A stretch of 64,000 nt of DNA, from assembly GCA_014526335.1 (NCBI GenBank), contig JACTAT010000029.1, positions 4,482,105 through 4,546,104 of the forward strand. Direction: 5' to 3'. The stretch is from Chrysaora quinquecirrha. Lineage: Eukaryota > Cnidaria > Scyphozoa > Semaeostomeae > Pelagiidae. Each line of letters opens with the position of its first letter. Within the stretch, counting starts at the first letter, position 1. Of this stretch, positions 23,306 to 36,001 are shown in pieces. The notes under the pieces were generated by a model. That model worked only from the letters and a program-made list of their open reading frames with translations, searched no databases and was not told the DNA's origin. A program made the position numbers and the translations under genes.

Positions 23306-24703
23306 GGTAGGTCGGGCTGGTATCCCAAATATTCATTGCTTCAATGCATTAGCTGTGCGGTTGCCAATTGTTTCTATTGTATGAAGAACAATCGCACACT
23401 CCCCAAATTTTTCCGTTCCTACAGCACTAGCACTCTGACAGCACTCATCAGCAGTAGAATTTGTGGCAGTAGGTACCCTGGGTACCAAACTGAAATTGAA
23501 AGTCGTTGTATTTGACCTATCGGGACCTTTTCTCTCATCGTCCCTTAACGACGGTGCGCTGTCTTTTTTGCGAAGCTGCGTGGACGCAGAGGTTTAAACG
23601 AAGGCAACAGAAACAAGATTCTTTTTTCCTCCTTGGCTTTCATTCCCCTGGGCTTTTGATGTAGTTGTTATTTGACTTTGCTAATTATTATTATCATTAT
23701 TGCTTTCCCGGATTTATATCAGTTACCCGTATGTTAGTTTCCCAAATATGGGAAGCCACGTTTTTCTCTAGGAGTGGAAGTTGAATTGGAGATAGGATTG
23801 GAAGGACATGTTTTCTTATTACTGTGTTTACTCGCTCTCCAAGATGTTGTTCAAGTTATTGTAACCTGTAAGTAGTATATGTATACATTAAAACAACACC
23901 CGAAACAACAACGCTTTCTATTATTGTCGAATTTACTGTGGTCTAAACCCCACACCCAACACAACACTTTCATTCCTGTCGTTATGATATGAAAACACAG
24001 GAAGGCACAAGACACACAGGTAACAAAAAAAGCAAAGTTTCCTATTGCGCTTGGATCTACCTCGAAAAGCTGATATGACACAAAAAAATTGCTATGTGAG
24101 AAATGACTTACCGCATGGAACAAGCACATTTTGTTGTGATCTCTATAGATAGCAACTGCTTTGCACATTGAGTTCACTTCTGTTTGTCTTAACTACTTAG
24201 AGTCAATAGTCGTGTGGGAACTATCATCTGTTTGAGCCACTGTTCCGACATGTCCATGCTGAATGAAAAGATATATTAAGCTAAATGAAAGGATATATTA
24301 AGCTAAAATATTCATTTCAAAATGGATGAAAAGAACTTGAGATTGCTTGCTTGCTTGCTGTTTGCACGAAAACAGAAATTATATTGTCGTATATGCAAGG
24401 TTAACAAAGAGAAATTTGCCCAATTTTGCCTAATGCTATGCCAAATAAATGTACCGTTTTTTTTTGAAAATGAAATTTTGGGAAACCTAAAGCTTCTATC
24501 TAAACCACAGCTCCTCCCCCCCTCTCTCTTTCTCTCTTCGCCCATGCCACGATAAATCCAATATTGAAGCATACCGTATTTTCCTTACTAAACGCCCAAG
24601 GCACGTAGCAATTATTTGAAAATTGATGAATAAACTAACGTTCTGGCGAAAAATAAATTCTATAGGCAAAAGATGCCTCTTAAATTCTTCCCATCATACA
24701 GTA

Positions 24704-24860
24704 CACGCAGTTTTTTTTATAAGCAACCGCTTATAAGCAACCAAGATGTAGAAGGCCTTAAAGTTTAAGCAACGTATAGTACCACAGGAAAAAACCTAAG
24801 CAACCTTTTAAAATTTTTATAACTTATATCACTGCAAGCAATCAAGGATTGATCAAAATA
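24704..24860 (+). mobile_element. Family B-like MITE fragment
   Basis: TA precedes CACGCAGTTTTTTTTATAAG, followed by GATGTAGAAGGCCTTAAAG, which resembles the start of the family B elements at 53216 and 54190. I could not find the opposite end, so it is truncated or badly decayed. Confidence 0.5.
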
Positions 24861-27800
24861 GAAGCAATTTCCATTCTCATGTAAACTCGCATATAAATGG
24901 AGTGTTTCTCGTTGAGTGAAGCATTTCATTGAGGGGTTTCCGTTTAACTTTCAATACCAAGTCTCAAATGATAAACAATATCAGCAGGGAGAATGTTAGA
25001 TTTTGCTGTTTTTCTAGCCTCTATACTATTCTTAGGGCAAGCGCAAAGGGGGCGCTTATCCGAAGAAGGAAGCTTGTTGGACGAGGGTAGTTTCATAGTT
25101 TCATTCGTTAATCTAACCATGATAGATTACTTATAGGAAAATAAACAGACAGGTGTAAGCAATAAAGAAAATATTCTGTTATAATCAGGGTCTTCTCAGG
25201 TCATGTTAAAAATTCTGAATTCGCGCGGCTGTTTCATGCATAAAACAAAAGCAAGCCACGCGCTGTAGCTATATCTAAACAACGCGGATAATCAAATTTG
25301 AACATCTGCCCACGTGACTGATCGGTGGTTTCTTCGTTGAGCATCTGAAAATGAAATTTTATTCGTAAAAAATATTATTAAGAAGATTAAAAATAGCCAT
25401 GTTTCTGTATTTTAAAGTGTCTTTGATGCTAGGCCCACAATGTTATCCAATATGCATGAAATATATTATTCAATGATCGTCGACATTGGTTTAGTCATAC
25501 AGTAGCAAAAGAAATAGTCTTTAAATTTTATATTCTTATTGTTATAGAAGGGTATCTACAGATAGCAAATATCCAGACAGAAAGTGAACTGCTATTTCTT
25601 TAATTGAGGAAATCATAAAAAGTTTTCTGCAACAAATGCATTCTAAAAAACAAGAAGCGAATTCTCCAAACAATAAAGTGAAAGGTTTTCAGCCAATGTT
25701 TTCAGCGTTTAACTTATCCAAACGAAGTTATATATGCTTCTGACAAATAGTCATTTGTTAATTTTAGGCCTTCTGAGAAAAAAGTTTAAAAAACAACTTT
25801 GCCAAAAATTTAAGAACAAAGCTACCTACGAGACTCGCCTTATTCCAATTCTTATTGAATTGGGCTAGGCTGAATATGAGACTGCAACCATCTAACCGAA
25901 TGAAAAAAGAAGCAAAAAATGCAAGAAAGCAAGAAAACTACATTTTTTTCTACCCAAAACTGGTACTTTGCCTCTCCGAAGAATTTAAGAATAGATTAAA
26001 GAACATTTACGCCTGAAAATGGACATATGCTGATCCTTATGAAAAATATCGAAAAATAAACAGTGTATTTTAGGTCTCTTGGCTCCACCATTCGGGATGT
26101 TGTTTTCGCATCTGTGAGTAGCTGCCGAGTTTGAGAAGCAGTACATAGGCGTGCACTGTGCAATACCTATGGGTGATGTCGTACTTCTTTTCAGAAAGGG
26201 CGTATTTTCTGTACAACCTGAAGTCCATAAAACAACTCAAAACAGCATTTATAAACAATCGTGCACACGCCTAGCAAACTCTAGCAAACTTTTCAGAGTG
26301 AGATTCCACGCCAAAATTACAATTATCAGTTGCTGGTGGCTGATTTGAATATCAGTTAGCTTCATTTTGCTTCTAACAAGAGTTAAACAAGAACAAAGCT
26401 TGCATCGGATATATCTTTCTTTCATTTCCAACAATATTGTGTTTGGGCGTGTATAAGCCTATAATTGGTACGAACATCTGTTTCAGGAAGATTGCCTAGC
26501 GCAGGGGGGTTATGCATGATCTTCTGTCTTTCATGATACGCATGCGTAGCTGCAGCTGAAACTATCGGATGCTTTGTATTTCTGTGCCCTATGAATTTTA
26601 GGCTAAAATTCAGCAAAACCTCATCAAAGACACGAGATTTCTAAAATGGAGCCCTTATAGTGAAATTAGAGAATAGAGCTTAGCAAAAATCAACCTAATG
26701 TATAGCTAAGTATGAGGGCACTATAAGGTAAATCTGAGGCATAGAAAAGAGGTATAGATAAGGATAAGTATAGATATAATGCAGTTGTTTGCTCACCGTA
26801 GACCGTACTGCACATCCGCTACCATAGTCCAAGATGCCTCCTCACGGCAATCATGGTATCCCCCCACCGTACTGAATATCAGTACTGCACATCCCTCACC
26901 AAACTGCACACACATTACATGGGATGGGGCTGATAAGATTTAGTTAAAACAACTGAGGATGAAGATATTAGAAGAAACAGCTCCAACACTGGCTGAAGGC
27001 TTCTATCACAACAGAAAGATATAGGTAGGAAAGGGCGGTAGAAAAGGGAGGTAGGACACCGCTACACAATAATAAGCAGCACACTCAACAAATAACCTTG
27101 CAAAGCATTGCAAAGTAGAAGGCTTACCAAGAAACCTTGCATTTCAATAACTGATGACATGCTATCAGGCAGTGAAGGATGATTTTATAAACATATCTGT
27201 AGAAAACTCTAAGCCAGAAGACTTACTCGCCAGTTACCCTTACCCTTATCACAATAGAAAATTGCCATATGACTATATTTGATTACTATGTAACCTGCAG
27301 AGTTTCATTTTCGATAGCACCTTACATTTTCCACGCTCCTCCAAGTCGTTTTCAGCGGTAGCTTAACCCCCGTCATCTACATTGCAGCCGGGTGTGTCTT
27401 AGCTACAAGTCGTGCAAATATTAAAGCTACAAACAAAATCAAGGCTTTTCCACGTGCTTCACTAGAACAAACAGATCCTTGTTGTTTAATAGAGATACAA
27501 TAAGAATGGTCTTCAATTCTACTTAAATAAAAAAAAAAACAGGTTGCACGGTTTGCTACCAGTTCTCACATGGAAATCATCATGAACGGTCGTAGCTAAG
27601 TTCAGCTGTTGTATGCTTCGTTATCACTAGCCAAGCTCATAAGAGTAAGAGTTTGTTGAGATTGTAAATTATTCATCTTAACTGTGAGGTCGTTAAGGAT
27701 TATCAATTAATTTTAAATATATGCACGCGTGATTACCATTTCAGTTCAGTTGCACTATAGCAGCCAACTGTTCAAAGGCCTGAAAGTTCTGCAAAGATTG

Positions 27801-27873
27801 CACAATTTGATCACTTTGCATTATCCGCTGGACTACTGAAGATTTTGCAACATTTTCTTTACTACTAAACCAA

Positions 27874-28693
27874 CAAGAAGAGGGACCTATTCAGCTGTTA
27901 TATCTGCGCTATTACAAGAAGAGGAACCCGTTCAGACATATTAACTGTAAGGATTTTGCAAAAAATCTACTGAGAAGAGGGACCTATTCCGTTGTTTGGT
28001 AGGTCTATATAGAGCCGGAAGATTTAAGCCTTATCTATAGACGTCGCCACTCGCCACTTCTACTGGAAACCAACAAAACTTTTCAGCCAAATTCAAATAA
28101 GCAGCAGACTGAAAGGGGATATTAGCTGCTACTTTAGGTCAAAAAGAAAACAACAAGGGGAACCAGGTATCTATACAATTACTTGATAGGTCCGTAGAAG
28201 CTGGAGATTTCAAGCATCATCTAGAGGACTTCAAAACTTTGTACCATTGGAAATTTGAGACAGACAGAAAACAGAATTTCATCGCAGAAGAAAAACGTAA
28301 AGAGGGATCTATTCCGCGCCTGATAGCTCTGTTAAAAGGCTCTACAATTCGCTTCATCTAGTGACAAGGAAGATCTTGCACTGTATAGAGAACGAGGACA
28401 ATTTCAAAGCAAATCAAGCTGCAACTTATCAAACAATGATTAGACAAGAAAGGTCATCTTGCATGAAGCAAGCACATCCATCAGCACCAGAAAGATCTAT
28501 GATGAATCAAACACAAACAAGGCGACAGCTTGAAGCGTTTTCCAACCAAAGCACACAATTAATAGTAGAAAGAGACTTCATTGAATCTTTTCTTGCTTTT
28601 GCAAACTATCTGGACAGTGTGAATCCTATATGTGCACCTGAGTGTATTGATACTGTAGATAAGTTGCTGAGTACTCTCTCGCAGAGGTTCTAG
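27874..28693 (+). other. Degenerate repeated region with overlapping open frames
   Basis: A motif close to AAGAGGGACCTATTC appears near 27877, 27917, 27975 and 28299, with a weaker form near 28154. The stretches after it share GAxATTTxAAGC and ATCTAxAG words. Near 28145-28361 one frame encodes LLDRSVEAGDFKHHLEDFK and KEGSIPRLIALLKG. A second frame is open from 28301 to 28693 (about 130 codons, ending LLSTLSQRF). I do not recognise either. It may be a decayed coding repeat or a multi-unit exon with frame errors; a function cannot be given. Confidence 0.35.
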
Positions 28694-30806
28694 TTGTCCA
28701 AACATCTGAGAGCAGTAATCAAAAGTGATATGCTCCCGTTTTGATACGACAATTCATGAAACAATGTGGAGCGTAGAAGTTGAGATGAGGACATGAGGTA
28801 AGACCGTGGATAATGGTGGGAACAAAGATGGATTTTACTGGCACATGGCGCTCTATGAGACAAGAAAACGCTACTTTCTCCAGCAACAACGACTCATGAA
28901 TTTATCGAAATAATCAATCCATCGTTGGTGCTTCGAAACATTATACAAGTAAGGAATCTTCCGATAAAGAAACTGATAAGATTTTTTATAGATAAGGTTT
29001 CTGAATCCTTGCAAGCTTAGCTTACTCTTCTTGGATAATATGTTTTTCTGTAGTAACTGGGATGGCAAACATTAACTGTTGTATTGATATATAGGAAATG
29101 TGGTTCTGAACTTCAGTGGGGACTCTTTTGAGCTCATATCTAAGGGGAATACTACATAACACATGGTCGGACAAAGTTTGCGCTGATTTTACAATCCAAC
29201 CCATCTTGACCCTTCCACGATAATGCAATCAAGGCCTGTACCCAAAATTATGAACAGAGGCGGACTGGTAGCGAATCTCAAGGGTTGCTATTTCCAGTAA
29301 AAGAGGCCTGTTTTCACTATAGCAATTTGTCTTGTTAGTTGCTTCTAGGGAGTTCCTCTGTAAAAATCAATTCAAGGCAAGGGCTACTGGTCATGTTAAT
29401 ACTTCTTTTCTTATTTGGGATATTTCGATGGCAAAATTGTCTCCCTTTATACATATGTTCGCATTTCTATATTTTCTTGCTTCCATATTTTCTTGCGCAT
29501 GAGCTGATTATCTTTTTATTTTTACTTCTTTCCAATTATCTGCATTGAAAAACGATTTTTGTCATTTCCAATTGTTTTCAGACTGAGCGAAACCAATCCA
29601 AATCTCTTCGACATCCCAAGAAACCGAAGAGATTTGCTCAAGAAACAACAGAAACAGTTTGTTAAAGATCTTTGATAACAAGAAGGCCCGGGTTGCAATC
29701 GCAACCTACATCCCTGCCAGTCCCCCCTGATTATGAAGCAGGTTTGGCTCTAAAATCTCAATTTCAGACCAGAAATTAAGGGATTTTTAGGTAGAGTTTG
29801 GTTCCCTTTATATAGTTAATTTCGGCGAAAAACGCAGCCTTGTGGGTGGCACAGGCCCGTACCAATTTTTTTAAGGTTCTCCCTCAGCTCTCAGGCGAAT
29901 CAAATGGTATCCGTATGTATCGGTACTGTATCAAACTGGTATTAGACACTCATTTCGCCATCTAAGAAATATTAACAGGCTCCTTAGAAGCCAAGAAGGT
30001 AACAGAGCTATGTAAGAATGTCGCATACCGTGACCACTTTGGTTAAAGGTAGCTATAAGAGATAAGAACTATTGTTAATCCTCCTGTTGGATCTCCATTA
30101 GCAGACAACTATATACAATGGACACCTATAAACAACGGAAAATACTTTCGTCCAAAAGATCATTTCTTTGTAAAAACAAACCTCCATACAGCGGACACTT
30201 CTCTTCAATGGACAATCACACTGGTATCGAGATTCCACTAAATGTCGTTGGTAGTTCTCTTTTATTTTCTGAACGTTTCGAAAGGAGGTGCTTTTCCTTG
30301 ACTAGAAAGTTGGGGGTCTTGTCTCCCTGGCACCCCCCTGACACCCGGTTCCTACATCTATGAATCCATTGAATTAGCCACAAATCAACCAGTTCAAGAC
30401 ATATGTGCTATATAGCTATCTTCAAGGTAGTAAGCTTGTTTCATAATTGTAAAACAGTAGATTCTGAATACACAATTAGAATTTAAGTTTGATTGTAGAT
30501 GAAGATATAACCTCACACGTGCTTGCTATTGTTCGATCGTGTTCGATACAATGTACTATAATCAAATCTTAAAAGAGTTTCAATACAATGCCTGCTGTTT
30601 ATGTGTCAGGCTGAACGATTGGTTGGATATAACTACAATAGTCAATGATCAACAATGACTGGTTACTTTATTGTTAATTGAAGCAGTTTGTAAAAGAAAA
30701 CTGTATTAACCACTTGTATTAACAGCGGTTTTGATGACTATAACATCCAACAGTGCACAATCTAACCAGTTCAACCAATACCAACTGTTTGATCTTTGGT
30801 CATATA

Positions 30807-31165
30807 CACTCTTTTTTTTATAAGAACCAGGAAATTTTGATTGAGGCTGGCTGTTCTTAAGTTTATGCCTTCTTTTAACCTGAAATGTTCTTAATCTGTT
30901 CTTAATTCCATGGTTACTGAGGCATCTAGATTTTGTCAGTGAATGTCTTTAGTGGTAATAGGGTTGTGTAAAAATGGAGCATGCTTATCCATCCCATTGA
31001 TTGCCTTCTTTTTACCTTTGTCTGACTGTCGTACTTTCATATTTAGCTGATATTCTCAGGGCTTATGAAAACGCCCAGCCTCAGCTTGTTCTTATTTTGT
31101 TCTAAACATCTGGGCAAAATCCAGGCTCGTGTTCTTATAAAATTGTTCTTATAAAAGAAAGAGTG
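30807..31165 (+). mobile_element. TA-flanked MITE, family A (copy 1)
   Basis: The left end CACTCTTTTTTTTATAAG is matched inverted by the right end CTTATAAAAGAAAGAGTG. TA lies on both sides (30805-30806 and 31166-31167). There is no coding capacity. It abuts a family C fragment. Confidence 0.75.
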
Positions 31166-31167
31166 TA

Positions 31168-31375
31168 AGCAACTTTGTCCAGAATAGCTAGTATTGCAGC
31201 CATCACAGAAAGACTGGTAGCCCTGAAAACTCTTTTTATAGCTATTTTCTTGCTTTTTCATTGTAATTGACAAGTTTGCAGTGATATACCGTATAAAAAA
31301 AGCTGTCTCAATAACCAAAAAGTTTAAAAAAATATCTGCCCTAGTTGCTTATCGATCAGTTGCTTAAAAAGGAAT
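31168..31375 (-). mobile_element. Family C MITE fragment
   Basis: AAGCAACTTTGTCC and then ATTGACAAGTTTGCAGTGAT, GTATAAAAAAAGCT and TTGCTTATCGATCAG correspond to parts of the family C element at 2339-2583. It directly follows the family A element, perhaps because one inserted at the edge of the other. Confidence 0.5.
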
Positions 31376-32089
31376 ATTTTATCAAGGTTAAGCAAATGGC
31401 TTTTGATATAAATGTTTGCTCCTTGCGCATTCGCGCCATGGGCCCTGACCAGTAATTGGCGCGAGAATTTGACCAATCACAGAAGACTTAAGAAGGCTCC
31501 AAGACGCAAAAAGATTAGCCGCTGGCCCTTTGAGATGGAGACTACTTTGTACTCAGCCCTGGGCATTTGGCCACAGACTGTAACCAGACATTACGTCAAC
31601 ATGTTATCAAGTTCTAGTCACAATGCTTTCCTCGAGGAAAGATTTTTCTGTAAATGTCTTGGTTCTCCACCCCTTTGTGTTATCATATTTGTTGGTGACG
31701 ACATATTGGGCAGAACTAACATTTAATCAAATGATTTCATTCGCTGCTGCTACTGTATATCATTCATTTATCAAAATGATTATGATAATGACAAAAATGA
31801 TGACAATGAATCACAAGACATAAGTTTCCCACGGTTATATATTTCATCAAATATTCCTTCTGCCGCTGCTGTGGTATTCATTTTGCTGTTCATTCATAAA
31901 TGATGCTTATTTTTGCTATTAGATACAACCAAACATTGGTGTTTCATTTTTTGTTACTTCCTTGTTATTCATTTAAATGTCATACGTAATGCAACTGTTA
32001 TTCATCATATTGGTGATTTCCTAGTTGAAGAAAGAGGCAAAAAGCCCATCATGAGATGAAAAAGCCTCAGTGGTCCCTTAGTAGCCTCT

Positions 32090-32960
32090 ACAACTCATGC
32101 AAATGTAAGATTATGGTACCATGTTGCTTGTGATAGCCCTCCCAATTTCTTCAAGATAACCATACTCCGCATCTACATCTACCACATTACTAAAAGATGG
32201 CCATGGCCTTTCACATTACTCATGTATGTAGCCCTCCCTGGGCCCTCCACATTACCTCAAGATAAGCCAAGCCTTCCATACTCTGCATCCAGCATACTAT
32301 ACCAGTATTGAGTGAAAGCCTTGTGTTACACATATCCCATGATAGCCCACAACATGATTGAAATACGTGTACACTCATTTTTTTTTATAAGAAACCCATT
32401 TATAAGAAACTCAGTACTGAGATCAATATTGGTTAGGAAACTTTCAGTACTCGACCAAAAATGGTAAGAAACTCGCAGGTCTCAAGAATCTTTAGAATTA
32501 GAAATAAAGCATCGAGAAAACAAACTTCCGTTGCACCATAAGTGTTTATTCTGACAGAAAAAACAGCTGATGTAAACGTGAATTGTATTGCTTCTTCTAT
32601 TTGTAGAATTAAAGAGTCAATTGCCCGTTTTGGCACTTAAAAATTTTGATTCTAAGAAACTGCTAAGAAACTTTCAGTACCAAATTTGTCCCAAAACTAA
32701 GAAACTTTGAGTACTGACCAAAAATCTTAGTTTCTTATAAAAAAAAAGAGTGTATTGCCATCCACGTTAGACCGCATCAGCGATGATACCCGTCCACCTT
32801 ACTAAAAGGTATAGTCCTTCAAATTACTGAGCATATCCTCCACATTATTCAAGAAACTCCTCCACGTTACTGAAGATATCCTCTCAACATTACTGAACAC
32901 CATCAACGTTGATCAGAAAGTTCTCTCTTCATATTACAACACGTCCTTACCGCGCAGATG
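32090..32960 (+). repeat. Degenerate tandem repeat split by a MITE
   Basis: Variants of CTCCACATTACTGAAGATA recur on both sides of the family A element at 32372-32752: for example CCACATTACTAAAAGAT, CTCCACATTACCTCAAGATA, CTCCACATTATTCAAGA, CTCCACGTTACTGAAGATA and CAACATTACTGAAC. Unit length is irregular. Confidence 0.5.
32372..32752 (+). mobile_element. TA-flanked MITE, family A (copy 2)
   Basis: CACTCATTTTTTTTTATAAG at the left is matched by TTATAAAAAAAAAGAGTG at the right, with TA at 32370-32371 and 32753-32754. The sub-terminal GAAACTCAGTACTGA also returns inverted near 32705-32718. Confidence 0.75.
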
Positions 32961-33318
32961 TAACCTGTACCATCTAGGGTGGAAGTGAAGGTAGCTACAT
33001 GTTCCAAACATATATTTCATGTTATGGAACTATCAAACTGGCTTAAAATACAGGATTATATCATAGCAAGTGTTCAACTGCTAGCTTACGAAATGATACT
33101 GGGAATAAGAAGAAGAGTACAGTGTCTGCTGCACCACCTGTGTTCTGCTCTTCTTGAGGTGGGGCTGGGGATGGTTATTATTGCAAACTAAATCAAAAAT
33201 GGCGTGCTATTATTCACGTATTCGTAAGCCAAAATGTCAAGGTTCAAACGGCGAGTTCACGTTAGTTTCTTGCTCTCCACCTTGTCTACATGTGCTTTCA
33301 ACAGAGCGTCTTTACTTA

Positions 33319-33718
33319 CATGTTTTTTTTATAAAGAACCTAGCTCAATGACTAGTTCTTAAAGTTCCTTATTTTTTGACCTCTTTTGAGACGATTGTAG
33401 TTCCAAAAGTTCCTTAATAGTTCCTTAATTTTAATTGCACATACAGTTTAATGACTACTGTACAGAGACATTTGCATGTGAGCAAAGCTCGAAACTACTC
33501 AAGGAAACATTTGATACATGCGCAAAATACAATTTATGTGATTTTCTACTGCAAATGAATTGAAGGGCTGTCTAATTCATGATTGTTTGCAGTGATAAAA
33601 ATATTCAACATTGAAAAGTTCCTTAATGATTTTCTCTTTAGTAGTGTAAGTTCTTTAAATTTTCGGGCCTTCTATATGTAGGTTCCTTATAAAGTGGTTC
33701 CTTATAAAAAAAAGCTTG
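33319..33718 (-). mobile_element. TA-flanked MITE, family B (copy 2)
   Basis: It is bounded by CATGTTTTTTTTATAAAG and TTATAAAAAAAAGCTTG with TA outside. Internal GTTCCTTATTTTTTGACCTC and GGCCTTCTATATGTAGG match the other family B copies in reverse orientation to those at 53216 and 54190. Confidence 0.7.
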
Positions 33719-34831
33719 TAATATAATCAATAACAACGCAACATCACAAGATGTTCTTGTGGAAACTTTGTGATTAGAATTCGAGAGACCCAAGACATGG
33801 ACCACAACACGTCAGTTTGCATCAAATCAGTACTCAGTAGGTCATTGAACAATTATAATTTCAGAGATGAGTTCTGCAGCCTCTAAGTTTCTCTAAGTTT
33901 CATCTGTATATGGGTTTCTTCTTGTCGAGTAGAATTGTTTTAATTTTAACCTGTAAAACGAACGTTCTACCTGCGAAGCCTCTTTTGTTTCTACCTTCTG
34001 CGCATGGTAGTGTAGCAAAGAAGTCTCTTTGCCCAAGGCATTTTGCAGAGCTTTGTTATAAAGGTGGTATAGCTGAGGCCAAGAGTATTTTTATTCAGTT
34101 GTTGTTGGAAGAAGAAAGACCAGATCGCAGGCAAGATGATGTCTAACATAACTTTCGCTTTTGTTGCCTTGTTGCTCCACAATGACAGGCAGCCGCAAAG
34201 GGAGGGCAAAAATCCTACATCGTGCTAGAGTTGTCACATAGTCATGACAGAACAGAGATTGGGATGAATGGGATCCCTATTCCGCGGAGATATCGTGATA
34301 TCGTGACTGTTTCACTAGAAACTGCTACACACCCATTCCAGGTAGAAAAGCTGTAATCGCATCAAACTGTATATTGATACAGTTATTAAGGGAGTGTTGT
34401 TCTAAGATAGGAGTGAGATAGGAGTGGATCAAGAGAATTCTAAATGTATTGATACTGTTAATGAGAATGTGTGTCCAAGTTTAAAGTGTTGGAATATTAG
34501 CATCGACAGGTCAGATATGATCATACTCAAAACTTTTAGTGGGGCTGCTAATGTTTCTGCTTTTTACAGAAGTTTGTAGGAACATATTTTGGCCTACACC
34601 AAAGGCCTACGTCAAGCAAAATCGGTTTGAAATGTCAAGAATGGTTATGTGGGTACAGTACTGTGGTAAGGAGCTTAGTTTTCCAGGGTTTCCGAAAAAG
34701 TCGTCGTTTGGGTTTATATTTTGCCCTGCCTCCTTAGAGCGAAACGCATCTGGCATTTGAGGATAGGGCTGCTAAAGGTGGTAGCGCGACCTTTCACGTT
34801 CAACGCAGGTTAAAAATTTGATAGGCGATTA

Positions 34832-35032
34832 GGCCCAGGCCAAACGATCAAACATTGTTGGCCAAACATTTTAAATTTGCTTTAAAACAAACGTTTGATC
34901 GTTTGGCAACGCTTGACGCAAACAAAATGTTTGACGAGCGATGTTTTGGGAATGGCCAAACGGTCAAACATTCTGCTTGACAAGCAAATCGCAAATGTTT
35001 GACCAACAATGTTTGATCGTTTGGCTAGGGCC
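34832..35032 (+). mobile_element. Harbinger-type MITE, 201 bp foldback
   Basis: GGCCCAGGCCAAACGATCAA at the left is inverted at the right as TTGATCGTTTGGCTAGGGCC, and the pairing extends about 40 bases inward (ATTGTTGG against CCAACAAT). TTA lies on both sides (34829-34831, 35033-35035), the 3-bp duplication typical of PIF/Harbinger. GTTTGATCGTTTGG recurs in the middle. Confidence 0.8.
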
Positions 35033-36001
35033 TTAAACCCTGTTTCAAGAATATGCAATGGAACGTTGCCGAAAACATACTACCCCAGATTTTAGCCTAG
35101 ATTGACTTCCTCACATGTAAGTGCTCTACAGTTATGAAGTCGAAGTTTCACAAGTTAGGTTTCGTCCTAGCTGTTTTTGACTGGATACGTTCAAAACAAA
35201 AATCTTGACTTATGTAACTTCCCTCAATAAAACCTGCAATGTGATTCGAGGGGAAAATAAACCTAACTAGAAATCTATTTGTGCAAAATGACATCATTTA
35301 CATATGCCTCACCTAAAAACAAGATATCATTCAAACAATTCAGGAAAGCACAAACGAAAACGAAACAGCAAATGCAGCTTTTGTGATTGAAGAATATTGA
35401 TTCTTACTCTGCGCATGCGTAAATAAAAATGCAATGCATGCCTCGTTTCGATCATTTCGGCTAATCAACAACGAGAGATTCTGAAAGATCTGGTCGTTCT
35501 CTCCCATGGTCACGCAGGTGTACAATTTATCAAAGGCCTATTGGAAAGATTTCGCAATTCTGGTTATTTTTAGTTTAAAAGTAAAACTACTCTATTATTT
35601 ATAGCAAGAAGTCTTAATTTTTATATGATTTCAAATGCTTGCTTTCCATGGTGCAAAAGGTGGCTGTTCAATTTCGTGACTTGAGGTTATATTTAGAGAT
35701 CAAGTGCTCTATTTCGAAGTATTTTGGTCTTTGCACTCGTGTGCACATGAGAAGGTCACGATTTAAGCTATCTTCTGCTTGGGAGAGAGTCACGCGGCTG
35801 TGCCAACAGAAATGAGAGAAGGGTAAGACGGCTTTTCCCGTGCAATCAGAATAACGAACGTTTCTTAGGCAGTTTGAGCTGAGCACTTTCTGCTGAGACA
35901 GCAACAATTTTACAAATTGTCCACGCGAGATTTAGAATTTTGACAATGAAATAGGAATTTTACAATCAACTTGTTTCAGAAACTGAGCTGCGAATGTAAT
36001 A

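Larger units (their letters stand above)
21198..27873. other. Gene-free spacer rich in MITEs
   Basis: No exon chain is supported. It contains a family B MITE at 22285, a hAT-type MITE at 22890, a degraded family B fragment from 24704, a 25-bp direct duplication at 24261-24310 (ATGAAAAGATATATTAAGCT then ATGAAAGGATATATTAAGCT), and a short repeated GTACTGCACATCC motif around 26800-26900. The remainder is AT-rich and unremarkable. Confidence 0.5.
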
